DNA from: Atherinomorus stipes
Lineage: Eukaryota; Chordata; Actinopteri; Atheriniformes; Atherinidae
NCBI GenBank assembly: GCA_023101725.1
Contig: JALJCO010007832.1
Span: 48,973-112,972 of the forward strand
Reading direction: 5' to 3'
Length of the DNA: 64,000 nt
Numbering within the stretch: position 1 is the stretch's first letter; each line of letters starts with the position of its first letter. The notes beneath the pieces were generated by a model that had not been told where the DNA came from, did not search any database, and was given only the letters and a program-made list of their open reading frames with translations. The translations under genes were made by a program, and so were the position numbers. Shown here in pieces: positions 14,501 to 23,699 of the stretch.

Positions 14501-17500
14501 TACGGCAAGATTTTCAGCCTGAGTGATCCTCCAAAGATTTATAACAATATTCAGACATTTTTATCAGTTCTGCTCAAACCAGTGTGTATAAATGCGGTTT
14601 CCATAGGAAGGTGTGTGTGCTGCGCTCAGCTTCTGAATTTATTCATGTCTATATGTTATGAGACAGACACACACGTAGTCATGACACAGCGCAAAGTCAC
14701 ATGCCATCCATGAGAGCTGCATTGAAGTTCAATAAAGTTCAGGAAACTGGGATGACACGGGCCTAAATTCTCCTGACTCCCGTCTTGCCCTCTGAATAAA
14801 ATGATCCTAGGTCTTCTCAGCTGCTGCTTGTCACCTCCACCTCCTCATTGTTTGTAAAAGTAATGCCAGGGCTTTCCTCTCACAGCTTGACAGATACATC
14901 CTGCATTCAAGTGAACAGCTATGCTGTAAAACTACTACGACTGCTACTTCCAGAACATTTTTTCAGCCACATAAATGGTGCTGAACTTAGATGTGACCTG
15001 CAGCCTACCACAACGGCATGAACAGCACATACGGTGCCATATCCTGAAAGGAGAATGAAATCCATATGCAGTGCAGTCCATAAATACAGATCAGCATTTG
15101 TAAATGCTAAAGTTTGACGGCTGTTCACATCAAAGTTGATAAATGTAATATAAAGAGATACAGTGAGTCTGAAGAAGGGCAGCACCCGAAACGTCACTGA
15201 CTGTTTTTTTTTTTTTATATATATATATATGCACTTTATTCATCCCAATTAGTGAGCCAATTAGGAAATTCATTCTCTGCATTTTCACCCATGTCAGGTT
15301 GAACCTGAGAGCAGTGGGCTGCTATTTAATGTGAATAAACCAATTTGAGAGTGACACTAGTGTGCAGATCCATCTTTTCTTTCGTCTAGTTACCCGTCTT
15401 GTTCTTCATGGTCCATCACCTAGTTTCAACTTTTTTAGGATGCGCATGATTTTGCACTTATATCATATTAAGAGATACAGACATGAATTTGTGGAGAAAG
15501 TTAGACATAATGTGATCTTGTTATTTATAGCGTCTTTCAACAACTATATTAGCCCAGAAACTGGGCCAAAGTGATTTGTGGTTTGGGTTTTTGCATGCTG
15601 GGTTGATAACAACTACTCCAATACCTCTAGCTCTGTTTGCTTTCAAGTGTTGCAGAACTTACAGTAGTTGTGACAGAACCACAGTGTGTGTTTAATTTGT
15701 CTGTTGTCTCTACAGAAAAATGGCAGCGCAACATGATGGGCTGTCAAGTTGTGGATATAAATTTCTCATTCCAAGGTAATAAATACATGAAGTTTATCAT
15801 TCATGTGATTCTACGGGGGGGGATCCATATTAATACTTAATCATGAAAACTGACTTGGAGAACAAAAACAAGAATGTGATTTTGACTCAATCTCCTCTAT
15901 TCCTGTCAAAGGCACGAACAACAACGAAAAACTTAAAGAGCTTCTTAGGGTTTGTAGTTCTAAGACCTCTACAGTCCCTGGGTACCTTCAGGGAGTTCCC
16001 AGAACGGCTCGTTCTGAACCCCCTAAATCATGCTATGACCCTTTAAATATAAGTTTTCAAGGTTCCCCGTTACTTACCTTTCTCATTCTCAGGCACCAGG
16101 GTTTCGATGGGGGGCTCCAGCTCTCCGCTGTCCAGCAAGCAGCACTTTGCCTGTGACAGAAAGAGACGCAGACCCTGCAGAAGCTGCACGGTGGTCACAC
16201 GCGATGAGGAAGAGGATGAAGCAGAGGTCAGTGATTTGAGCACCTCTCTCTGCTCCAGGAGAAAGTCCTGAACCATGCCCCCAAAGATTGAGCGCCTGTC
16301 CCTGGAAAGCTCCTCCACCAGTCGAGTCACCCGCTTGTCAGGAGCAAAGAAACACACGAATGCCTCGCTCATGCGGTGCAGCCCGCCACGGCCCCGAGAG
16401 CGCATCAGCGGCGGCCTCTGGTAGCTGTGTGTTTGGATTTGGGGCATGAATTCTGTATCTGAATCTGAGTCATTGTCCTCATCCATGCTGCTGAAAGAGC
16501 TGCTGCTGTCGAGTTCGGCCAAAGATGGAGCTGAACGGTGCTCCAGGGCTAAAAGGGCCACTTCAATGCATTGCTCCTGCTGGGCTTTGGGTGGCTCTTC
16601 CACTGCTGCAGGAGTCTTAAACAAGAGAGGGGTCATAATTTCACATGCTAACATGTTTAAAAACCTTTGGTTTGTCCTCACATGCCTGAAGTTACATGCT
16701 GTACCACACAAGGCTGAAAGCAAGACTTACTTGTGGCACATAGACCGGCATCATGTCATCTTCCTCGGCTGACCCAGGTGATACAGCTGGCGTTCGCCTC
16801 AGGACGCCGGCCCCGGCATGGACTCTCCTCTGTGGGTTGGTGTTGGCCTTGCGCAATCCCTCTGATGCTGCAGGCTGCTCCACTGACGGGGGAGGTGAGA
16901 AGGAGCCGACCCCTTCCAGGGACAAATTCATGGAGGACTCGGAGAGCCGGAGCCGCATGCTGCGCTTGAAGCGGTGCCGCTTATTGGAGGCACTGTGGTT
17001 TATGTGTTGTGGCTGCTGTAACATGGAAAACTGCATTCAAAGCTAGTTCCTTTTTTGTAAGGACAGAAGGTACAAGGTGTCATCATACTGGCAGATGAAT
17101 CGTGGGACAGATTCAGAGATCCAAAAATCAAAGCTTGATTGATGTTTGCAGAAAATTTGAAACACTTTTTTTCCCCTTTTGGTTTTACAGATCTAATCCT
17201 CTGCTGTCTTATAAATAAGACTGTAATACTTTAACATAAAACGTTAGCATACTCACCAAAGCTAAAATCATTCCATTCTATCAGATTATGCTTGTGGAAG
17301 TCCAAACATTGACTACTAACCTTGCTAACCTCCAGCTGAAGAAACAGTGGGTTGATGAAGCAGATTTTGCCTTGTCTGCCTCGGGTCAGCAGAGAACATC
17401 GGTCTTGGTTCATCCCCGTCTGGGCCTGGCTGCCGCTGGTTGATGCAACACACCCCATTGGTCCATTCTGGATGTCTGAAGCACTCGGTGAACTCCAGAA

Positions 17501-20500
17501 GTCTGGTGTGAAAGGAGGAAGCTTAGATACCAAGATTTCAAGCAGGTAACCAACTCTTTACCACAAGGATGCAAAAACAAAAGCTTCAGATAAGTTTTTA
17601 TGAACCAGTTTCAGAGTTCAAAACTTCTCAAAACCTTTTTTTTTTGCACTGACCTTTGGTTCCTTACAGCTTCTAACATTTTGCTACATTTTTATTTGTT
17701 TAAATTTTTATTCTTTTATCCTTTAGATATTTCTCTTTCAGTTTTTATTTTCAATTTTTCCCTATGCGGTCACTTTAAAATCAAATTGTTTTTAAATGGT
17801 TTTATTCATATTCAAGACCCTGCAATCCTCATTCCCTGTTCTTTGTGTGGGGACTTCAATGCAGTAGCTTATCATTTAAATCAGAAATCCCCTCTACAAT
17901 ACCAAACTTTTATTTTGCATCCTCCACCTGTATCAGCATGATGCTCTGTAAGGCCTCGCTCCTTTAAAAATGACTTAGGACGCCTGCTGGGAGGCAGCAC
18001 CTAGTATTTGTGAGCACTTGCTAAAGTGAACTGTAAATCTTTTAAGTGGCACACTTCTAATTTTTTAATCGAAATGTTGAACTGTTAAACTGAATGGTGT
18101 GTAGTCGACCCTGACTGCGGATTTAGTCTTTTAGTCTGAATGTTTGGATCAAGTAAACCTTGTTACTTGAAACTTTGTCCATGTTTGATTTAAATATTAC
18201 AGTATATTCCAGGCAATAAGGGATAAATAAGGAAAAACAAAGAGACAATCTTCACCTCAAACAACACAAACTGCTTTTGCACTGCGAGCTGACAACAGCA
18301 GTCATTGTGCAGAAGCATGGTTATCAAGCGTCTGGTTATCACTTCTGACCATCATAAAGTCACACCTCGCTCTTTGCCACTGCGCTACAACAGCACATGT
18401 TACTGTGTTAAAATAGATGCGAGCTGCAGTCACTGTTTCGCTCTGCTATTTGCTGATTTTTTCACAAGTGCAACTTTAGTTTCCTTTCAGCCATTTCACC
18501 CTGAAAATATGTTTTCAGTTTTAATCTAATCTCCTCATTGTATGAGTGATTAAATGGATACCTTTAAACCTTGTGCAGCTATACAACATGCTGATAGTTT
18601 TTACTTTTTTTGTTGTCAAACAGGGAAAAATGTCAAACTTTGCTTTTGTGCAATTGGAAAATAGATAAAAATACACAGTATTTGATTTAATTTAGACTTT
18701 GTGGTTGTTTTAAATGAAAATCAACTGTATAACAAGCCATTTCTCAGATATATAGTCAGTAAACGGTCATATATTCTCTTAAAAAGGATGGATATCAGCA
18801 ATGACTGACCTTGTCCCATGTGCGAGATGGCCTCCAGCTGCCTGTGTGTTGTGGCTTCAGCAATGGCATCTGGTAGCTGCAGGGGAAACGGCAACACATC
18901 CCTGTGAATGAGAGAAAAAAATACATTCATCTTGTCATCCTGGTGTGAAACATCTCTGAATTCATGAAAATCTGCTGCCGTAACAACCCCACACTTTCTG
19001 CACCAGATTTTGGATCCTGGATGCAAAAAACCACCTGATTCTCAACTCCAACGTACCAACAGGATTAAAGTCAGGCTGCTGTGTTAAGAGGAGCAATATC
19101 TCTTTATGGTAAACTGTGGAGTCCTCCTATCCATCAAATAATCTAAAACCAGAACAGTCTGGGTGGGACACAAGCATCCACATATTGTTATCCATATTTT
19201 AAATGAGTCAATGTAATAATTTACCTGCTGATACAGTAGAAGGCCACCAGGCGACACAAGTCAGGGAAACTGAGCGCTGAGCTCTCCAAGGCGAATGCTA
19301 GTGTTAGAAGAGAAAGTTTGATTGACAAGTGTGGAGACACTTTCATAGGAACTGTCAAAACCAACATGGAGGACACATCTCTGCTGCATATCGCTTTTTC
19401 ACCTAATGAGTTTAAGAGCAGCACTGCACAAAGAAAGACATGCAGGGCAACACTCCTGTTGTCAGGCTCCCACACTGCTTAAATCAGTGTCATCATCAAG
19501 CAAAAGTATCAAAGTTTCTCTTTTGTGGCAAAAACAAAAAAGTAAAATGAAGAAGAAAGTTATGCAGCTACAGTATACTGGGATGAAGGTTAAGTCTGAG
19601 GTTAAACTGGAGAATCACCAGTGATTAATTTAATCTAGTTTTGTTTATGTTTTTGTTAAAATATGAGGATCATTACACAGATTTTAGGGAGTTTATATGG
19701 TTACTTTATTAAATATTATCAGATTTAGGAGGGGCAGGATTTGTTAGTATCTAACTACTTACTGTGCAAGTTTGTTGTTTCCTTCAACAAAAATATGTCA
19801 TTTGTCACACAGAGCCAGTTTTATAGCAATAACATTTATCAGGATAAATCCTGAGCATCATCATTGGCCCATCTTAACAAGACTAATTAGATGAATGAAT
19901 GAATGAATGAATGAATGAATGAATGAATGAATGAATGAATGAATGAATGAATGAATGAATGAATGAATGAATGAATGCCAAGGGACTAAGGATGGAAATT
20001 AGCTTTGCTATAATCCTGCGTATTTACATTTTATGTTCATTAATATGCACTGTCCCTTTTTTTGAAATAAATAAACTCAAACTCAATGAATGAATGAATG
20101 AATGAATGAATGAGAAAAAAAAATCCACTGAAAGAAATTAATATTTAGCAGTAGTTTACTCCAAAAGTGTGATCTGTTAAATGTGGTGAAAAATAATGTT
20201 TTTCAGCTTGAATTCAAACTTAAAATTTGGTTAACTTTTTTTTTTTCTTTTGCATAATTTCCCTGTAAGAATAACAAATTATTTTTCATGTCTTTTACAA
20301 ACTGTGAGATATTTTATTAGTACATGTAAGGAACCTATTCATTGATTCTTTGATCAACAAGGACAATCAACTTGGACTGATTACAGTAATATTACTGAAT
20401 TTTTTGGGGGGGTATTACTATCCTGTGTGACTTGGGGATATCTCATGGATACTTTATCAAAATTACTCCTTTTTTATACCACTGGTTTTGATGGCTGCTG

Positions 20501-20965
20501 TGAAAATGTAGAAACAGTTGCATATTTTGTATACAAGTGGACAACACAACTCATTTTATACTTACTGGAGTCTTCCTCACAGATGAAGCACTCCTTAACA
20601 GAGGAGGTGCTTCTTTCTGTTGTCACCCTCAAACACAAAACCTTCCTCTGGCTGGAGGTGCATTTCCGCACTAAAAAAGTCTGTAAGAAGAAAAGATGAA
20701 TGAAGAAAAAGGGTTCATAAGGAAACAGCTGTAGAAAAGTTTCATCTTGTTTGTTTCGTGCTTTTTCCTTCAACTTTTTGGGATTTTTGCTGCAGGAGGT
20801 ACATGGCTGATGGGTCCTCACCCCGACAGGCTCTCTGAGCAGGATGTAGAGGGCGGAGTCTTGGCTGAGAGATAGCTGCAGCCACACGGGATGCGTGAGC
20901 AACAGACGGTCCAGGACGCTGAAGGCTCGCTGAGAGCCCCGCTGGGTACTGCCCACCGCATGCAT
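2930..20965 (-). CDS. rin1: Ras and Rab interactor 1 (RIN1-like), 10 coding exons, both ends missing
   Basis: RIN proteins bind activated Ras and act as guanine nucleotide exchange factors for Rab5 on early endosomes, linking receptor signalling to endocytosis. Ten minus-strand exons (listed separately) have AG/GT borders and compatible phases, and sum to 2025 nt, exactly 675 codons. Domain order in the partial protein: SH2 about residues 5-140, Pro/Ser linker 142-294, acidic segment and RIN-homology region 295-475, VPS9 domain about 475-650. Matches such as [23 protein letters not shown] and GGYYLTS favour RIN1 over RIN2/RIN3. Human RIN1 is about 780 residues and ends in a Ras-association domain; that domain and the N-terminal exon(s) are not seen. 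Introns contain repeats; the largest is 7.4 kb (8659-16077). The teleost a/b paralogue cannot be assigned. Confidence 0.85.
4851..5050 (+). pseudogene. Tc1/mariner-type transposase remnant
   Basis: Shifted frames read [20 protein letters not shown] and then a segment resembling SPDLNPTEN, the second catalytic Asp and final Glu regions of a Tc1/mariner transposase. Several frameshifts and stops make it a dead relic. Confidence 0.5.
5500..5587. repeat. compound microsatellite (TG)n(TA)n(TG)n(TATG)n
   Basis: Direct reading: about 36 bp of alternating TA flanked by TG runs and then TATG units, about 80 bp from rin1 exon I. Confidence 0.95.
5671..5802 (-). CDS. rin1: rin1 exon I: VPS9 catalytic aspartate block
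   Basis: 132 nt between acceptor TTGTTTCAG and donor GAGAGG|GTATGA. It encodes [19 protein letters not shown] followed by [20 protein letters not shown]. The DDFLP motif holds the conserved Asp of VPS9 exchange factors (Asp313 in Rabex-5, family knowledge). Confidence 0.88.
6290..7060 (-). pseudogene. LINE reverse transcriptase C-terminal fragment with 3' tail
   Basis: The minus strand reads about 148 residues from 7001 to 6555, with [40 protein letters not shown] and [12 protein letters not shown], typical of the C-terminus of fish non-LTR retrotransposon ORF2. The tail on the minus strand (to about 6290) has GTACACTGTCCCTGTCAAAT and a TAAACTTAACTAAA-like end. The copy is 5' truncated; the clade is not assigned. 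Confidence 0.7.
7216..7415. mobile_element. palindromic MITE, hAT-like
   Basis: The left half contains CAGGACCCACTGCCCTGCAT and ACACACCTGA; the right half contains the inverted matches TCAGGTGTGTTGGAGGACAG and TGGGTCCTGATGACCTGGAT. This interspersed palindrome is common in fish genomes. Target duplications were not resolved. Confidence 0.5.
8350..8658 (-). CDS. rin1: rin1 exon H: first half of VPS9 GEF domain
   Basis: 309 nt between acceptor TCTGTTTGTAG and donor CATG|GTGAGA. It encodes [20 protein letters not shown], then [12 protein letters not shown] and [15 protein letters not shown]. The last is the helix leading to the Rab5-exchange site. Split codons fit exons G and I. Confidence 0.88.
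12015..12046. repeat. 12-bp perfect hairpin
   Basis: TCGAAGGAAGTT, an 8-nt loop TCAGTGAC, then AACTTCCTTCGA. It lies between the start of an undefined TTAA-flanked MITE (11728) and the MITE at 12340. Confidence 0.8.
12340..13265. mobile_element. TTAA-flanked MITE (piggyBac- or Kolobok-like), long copy
   Basis: Bounded by TTAA with termini TTAAAGGTGCAGCGTGTGA and TTACATACTGTACCTTTAA. Most of it matches the reverse complement of 30293-30834. It carries about 380 bp (about 12510-12895) absent from that copy. Confidence 0.75.
15203..15331 (-). repeat. SINE tail fragment (same family as 27129-27388)
   Basis: Contains GAGCCAATTAGGAAATTCAT and CCTGAGAGCAGTGGGCTGCT, nearly identical to the tail of the full-length SINE at 27129. 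The tRNA-like head is missing. Confidence 0.75.
16078..16615 (-). CDS. rin1: rin1 exon G: acidic segment and RIN-homology region
   Basis: 538 nt between acceptor TTGTTTAAG and donor AAAG|GTAAGT. It contains the acidic stretch [13 protein letters not shown], then [34 protein letters not shown] and [12 protein letters not shown], the RIN-homology block that precedes VPS9. A serine run (TSASSSSSS) at about 16200 is low complexity. The last base joins exon H as K-D-LALERAM. Confidence 0.87.
16731..17015 (-). CDS. rin1: rin1 exon F: basic and proline/serine-rich linker
   Basis: 285 nt, 95 codons, phase 0 at both ends, with donor CAA|GTAAGT. It encodes the basic patch [20 protein letters not shown], comparable to the FKRSFKVRVS patch of RIN1, then Pro/Ser-rich sequence including [11 protein letters not shown]. 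The acceptor is either TTACAG at 17016 or the next CAG, a one-codon ambiguity. Confidence 0.8.
17016..17329. other. rin1 intron between exons F and E
   Basis: 314 nt of AT-rich intron; nothing recognisable. Confidence 0.5.
17330..17502 (-). CDS. rin1: rin1 exon E: post-SH2 linker
   Basis: 173 nt between acceptor TTTCACACCAG and donor GAG|GTTAGC, phase 0 out. It starts [10 protein letters not shown] and ends [13 protein letters not shown]; both blocks are conserved across RIN proteins, and the middle is low in conservation. The donor GTTAGC is weaker than the others but gives the only in-phase junction. Confidence 0.82.
17503..18809. other. rin1 intron between exons E and D
   Basis: T-rich stretch at 17630-17760. 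No gene or repeat recognised. Confidence 0.5.
18810..18901 (-). CDS. rin1: rin1 exon D: end of SH2 domain
   Basis: 92 nt between acceptor CATTCACAG and donor CAAG|GTCAGT. It encodes [19 protein letters not shown] and then [11 protein letters not shown], a strong RIN1-type signature. It joins to exon E through a split GAC codon. Confidence 0.88.
18902..19224. other. rin1 intron between exons D and C
   Basis: 323 nt; nothing recognisable. Confidence 0.5.
19225..19297 (-). CDS. rin1: rin1 exon C: SH2 distal part
   Basis: 73 nt between acceptor ACACTAG and donor CAG|GTAAAT. It encodes [19 protein letters not shown] followed by YCIS, the conserved end of the RIN SH2 fold. The split codons on both sides fit: A|CA gives Thr with exon B and AG|G gives Arg with exon D. 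Confidence 0.87.
19298..20565. other. rin1 intron between exons C and B
   Basis: Holds the AATG repeat at 19890-20113 with an interposed LINE-tail-like sequence; otherwise nothing recognised. Confidence 0.5.
19890..20113. repeat. (AATG)n microsatellite split by a LINE-tail-like segment
   Basis: Tandem GAATGAAT units run at 19890-19977 and again at 20086-20113. Between them is TATGCACTGTCCCTTTTTTT followed by AATAAATAAACTCAAACTC, the 3' end of a fish LINE, which suggests the tetranucleotide arose from or next to a LINE tail. Confidence 0.8.
20566..20680 (-). CDS. rin1: rin1 exon B: SH2 core
   Basis: 115 nt between acceptor TTCTTACAG and donor CCA|GTAAGT, phase 0 in and phase 1 out. It begins [19 protein letters not shown]. 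The FLVRK motif carries the SH2 beta-B arginine that contacts phosphotyrosine. Joining to exon A gives PVG-TFLVRK, the expected continuity. Confidence 0.88.
20822..20965 (-). CDS. rin1: rin1 exon A: start of SH2 domain
   Basis: Forty-eight codons between acceptor TCGTTGCAG and donor GGG|GTGAGG, phase 0 at both ends. It encodes [19 protein letters not shown], the helix that opens the SH2 domain of RIN proteins, and ends in REPVG. The first codon is ATG directly at the acceptor, so translation could begin here. Family architecture makes an upstream exon more likely, but none was found. Confidence 0.85.
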
Positions 20966-21578
20966 CTGCAACGACAGGGAAAAAAAAACAAAACAAAAAA
21001 AATCTGATGACTTGCTGCCATGAGTTATTTCACTTTCAGATACTGACAGCAAAAATGTGACAAAGGTGACTCATTGAGATTTAGTTTTAGTTTTTTTTTT
21101 TCCTTTTAGTTTAGTTTACACTAATTTAGCAAGTAAATATAACATATTTATTTTTCATAGACGTACAGTAAAATGATTTTATAGCAAACATTCAACTCAA
21201 ATTTAATGAGTTTGATAGGCTTATTTGTATATTGCAGTACTGTCTGTCCTTTTTGCACCTCTAGTTAAATATCCATGTAATCCCATGACTCTCTCTCAAT
21301 CTCAATCACATTCAAAGTTTAAGCATTTGTAATGCAAAGTCTGTTCTGAGCAAGCATATCTGCACCATCTGCACAAAGAGGTCAGTCAGGTGATGTCTAA
21401 TGACAACTTTTAGTTGTTTAGACATATTTACAATAATGACTTGACCTGATTACAATAAATCAACCACTACATCAGATGAATTTGTTTAAGTTTAATCAAA
21501 TGAACATAAAACACTTCTAGTAAGGTTATGTAAGTAATTTAACTCCACTGAACTATGTAATTTTGCATTGAAATAACA
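20966..21578. other. DNA 5' of rin1 exon A
   Basis: No N-terminal rin1 exon, promoter motif or repeat could be supported here. Confidence 0.4.
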
Positions 21579-21580
21579 TA

Positions 21581-23084
21581 CAGCGGGGGAAAAAAGTATT
21601 GAACACGTCAACATTATTCTCAGGAAATATATTTCTAGTAGAGCTATTGACATGAAATTTTACCAGATGTCAGCAACAACCCAAGTAATGCACACATGCA
21701 AATAAATCCTAACACTTATGTCAATAAGTTATGTGTAATATAGTGAAATGACATGGGGAATAAGTATTTAATAGCTTACTGAAATTTATTTAATACATAG
21801 TGCGAAAGCCTTTGTTGGTGATTCCAGCCTCCAGACGCCTCCTGTATGGAGAAACCAGTGGAATACGTTGCTCAGGTGTGATTTTGGTCCATTCTTCCAC
21901 ACAAACTGCCTTCAAATCTTCAAGGTTCCAGGGGTCTCTTCTGTCAACTCGGATCTTCAGTTCTTTCCAAAGATTTTCAATTGGACTCAATTAATTGGGC
22001 CATTCAGGCAGCTTTATTATTTTTTTTATTAAATCAGTTGAGTGTTTCTTTGGCTGTGTGTTTGGGATGGTTGTCTCACTGAAAGACTTTTTTCCATTCA
22101 TTCTTCCTTCAATGATTTGAAGTCTGGCAGTACTACATGCTGAAAAACAGCCCCACACCATGATGTTCCACCTCCAAACTTCACTGTTGCTATGGTGTTT
22201 TTGGGGTCACGTGCAGTGCCATTTCTCCTCCAAACCTGTTGTGTCTTCTGACATCTAAAGAGTTCAGTTCTGGTCTCATCTGACCAGACTATGTTTTCCA
22301 GAATGTCATGGGTTTGTTCAGATGTTCTGTTGCAAACTTCAAACGAGCATCAACATGCTTTTTCTTCAGAAATGGAGTCTTGCATGGTGTGCGTGCATGA
22401 AAGCCATGGCAGTTGAGTGCATTACTTCGCGTTTTCTCTGAAACAACTGTAGCTGCTGATTCCAGGTCTTTGTGAAGCTCTCCACGGGTGGTCCTGGGGT
22501 GTTGGAGAACCTTTCTGATTATTGTTCTGACTCCTCTGTCTGAAATCTTGCAAGGAGCACCCACCTGGCCATGTTCTTTCCACTGCTGGATGATGGCCCC
22601 AATGGTGCTTACTGGAACTTTCAGAAGTGTAGAAATGCACCTGGAACCACTGCTTTTCGTGTGTTTTGTAATAATAAGGTTGGGTAGGTCTTTAGACAGC
22701 TCTTTGCTTTTACCCATCATGGAATGCTTCTTGTCTGACCCGAAACATTTTGAAAGGCATCAATCAGGACTAAACCAGCTGATATTACTTTGCACTGATA
22801 GGGGACTTGATTACTTTGTAAATACTGAAAGACTTCAGCTGTTTTCTTGGCTTTCTATACTGTATCTCTTTGTGCCTCCATTTTTTCATGTGTTCAATAC
22901 TTATTCCCTGTGTCATTTCACTATATTAGATTCCATTTATGGACATAAATGTTAGGATTTCTTTGTATGTGTGCATTACTTGGGTTATTGTCGACATCTG
23001 GTGAAAATATTGTGTCAATAGCTCGACTAGAAATATATTTTCTGAGAAAAATGTTGACGTGTTGAATACTTTTTCCCCCCGCTG
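21581..23084. mobile_element. Tc1-like transposon with long IR/DR arms
   Basis: Flanked by TA on both sides (21579-21580, 23085-23086). The left end CAGCGGGGGAAAAAAGTATT and the right end are reverse complements, and similarity continues for about 190 bp per arm (21581-21768 and about 22893-23084). Each arm has an outer and an inner GGGAA(T)AAGTATT motif, the IR/DR arrangement used by Tc1 transposases. Confidence 0.88.
21790..22720 (-). pseudogene. Tc1 transposase, frameshifted
   Basis: The N-terminal 143 codons (22720-22289) carry the paired-like DNA-binding part (STLLKVPVSTIGAIIQQWKE). The C-terminus (21990-21790) has SPIENLWKELKIRVDRRDPW. Near 22300 the frame ends just before the first catalytic block, whose residues (IVWSDET) lie in another frame. 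The middle catalytic region is badly decayed, with an A-rich run near 22020. Confidence 0.85.
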
Positions 23085-23339
23085 TAAATCATTTACATTT
23101 ATTGAATGTGATTATTTCCATTTAAAGCAGCTGAATAAAAATGTGTTGGACTAACTCAGTTATATTACATTGTACGAAAGGATAAAATTTGAGTTTATCC
23201 TACATATATTTATTGGATGAAAAAACTGCCCTCAATTTAATTGAGTTGACCCAATGAATAATTTCTTGTTATTAAAAGTAACCGTCTCCACCTCAAAGAT
23301 ATGACTACTGACTGTTTTATATTTTCAGCTTTAGTGTTG
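23085..23339. other. unassigned DNA
   Basis: Short AT-rich spacer; nothing recognised. Confidence 0.4.
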
Positions 23340-23695
23340 TTGCTTGAAGATGAGTCTCAGGTTGTTCATTCCACACCGGTTGTGCTCAGGCATTTTGCAA
23401 CAAGTAAAACCTGCACAGTTACACATGCATATGTACATGAGGCAGCAGCTTTTTTTAATGGCAGCTACCCGGTACTGGAACTCACTGCAACTGCATTTAA
23501 AACAGACTTCTTTACTGTCCATTTCCAAATCTGGACAGAAAACCCACCTCTTTTCATTGGCTATTGGTTCAGATTGAGAGTTGTTTTTACTTTTTGTACA
23601 GTTAGATTTTATGTCTTTTAAGGTCTTGTTCATCCTCAATGATCACCTATTTGGTCAGCATTAGCTATATTTTAAAATGTCTAAATAAAGTTGGC
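23340..23695 (+). pseudogene. LINE 3' fragment
   Basis: The plus strand reads ATRYWNSLQLHLKQTSLLSI and SKSGQKTHLFSLA, the C-terminal motif of a fish LINE reverse transcriptase. It is followed by a 3' tail ending in AATAAAGTTGGCTCGAC. Severely 5' truncated. Confidence 0.65.
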
Positions 23696-23699
23696 TCGA

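Larger units (their letters stand above)
8659..16077. other. 7.4-kb rin1 intron between exons H and G
   Basis: Contains a LINE/transposon tail-like segment near 8965-9050 (TTTAACCTTTATTTTACCAG), a TTAA-flanked MITE start at 11728, a 12-bp hairpin at 12015, a TTAA MITE at 12340-13265 and a SINE tail at 15203-15331. A 169-codon open frame at 13844-14353 (plus) looks like chance. The rest (9050-11700 and 13266-15200) shows nothing I can name. Confidence 0.5.
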
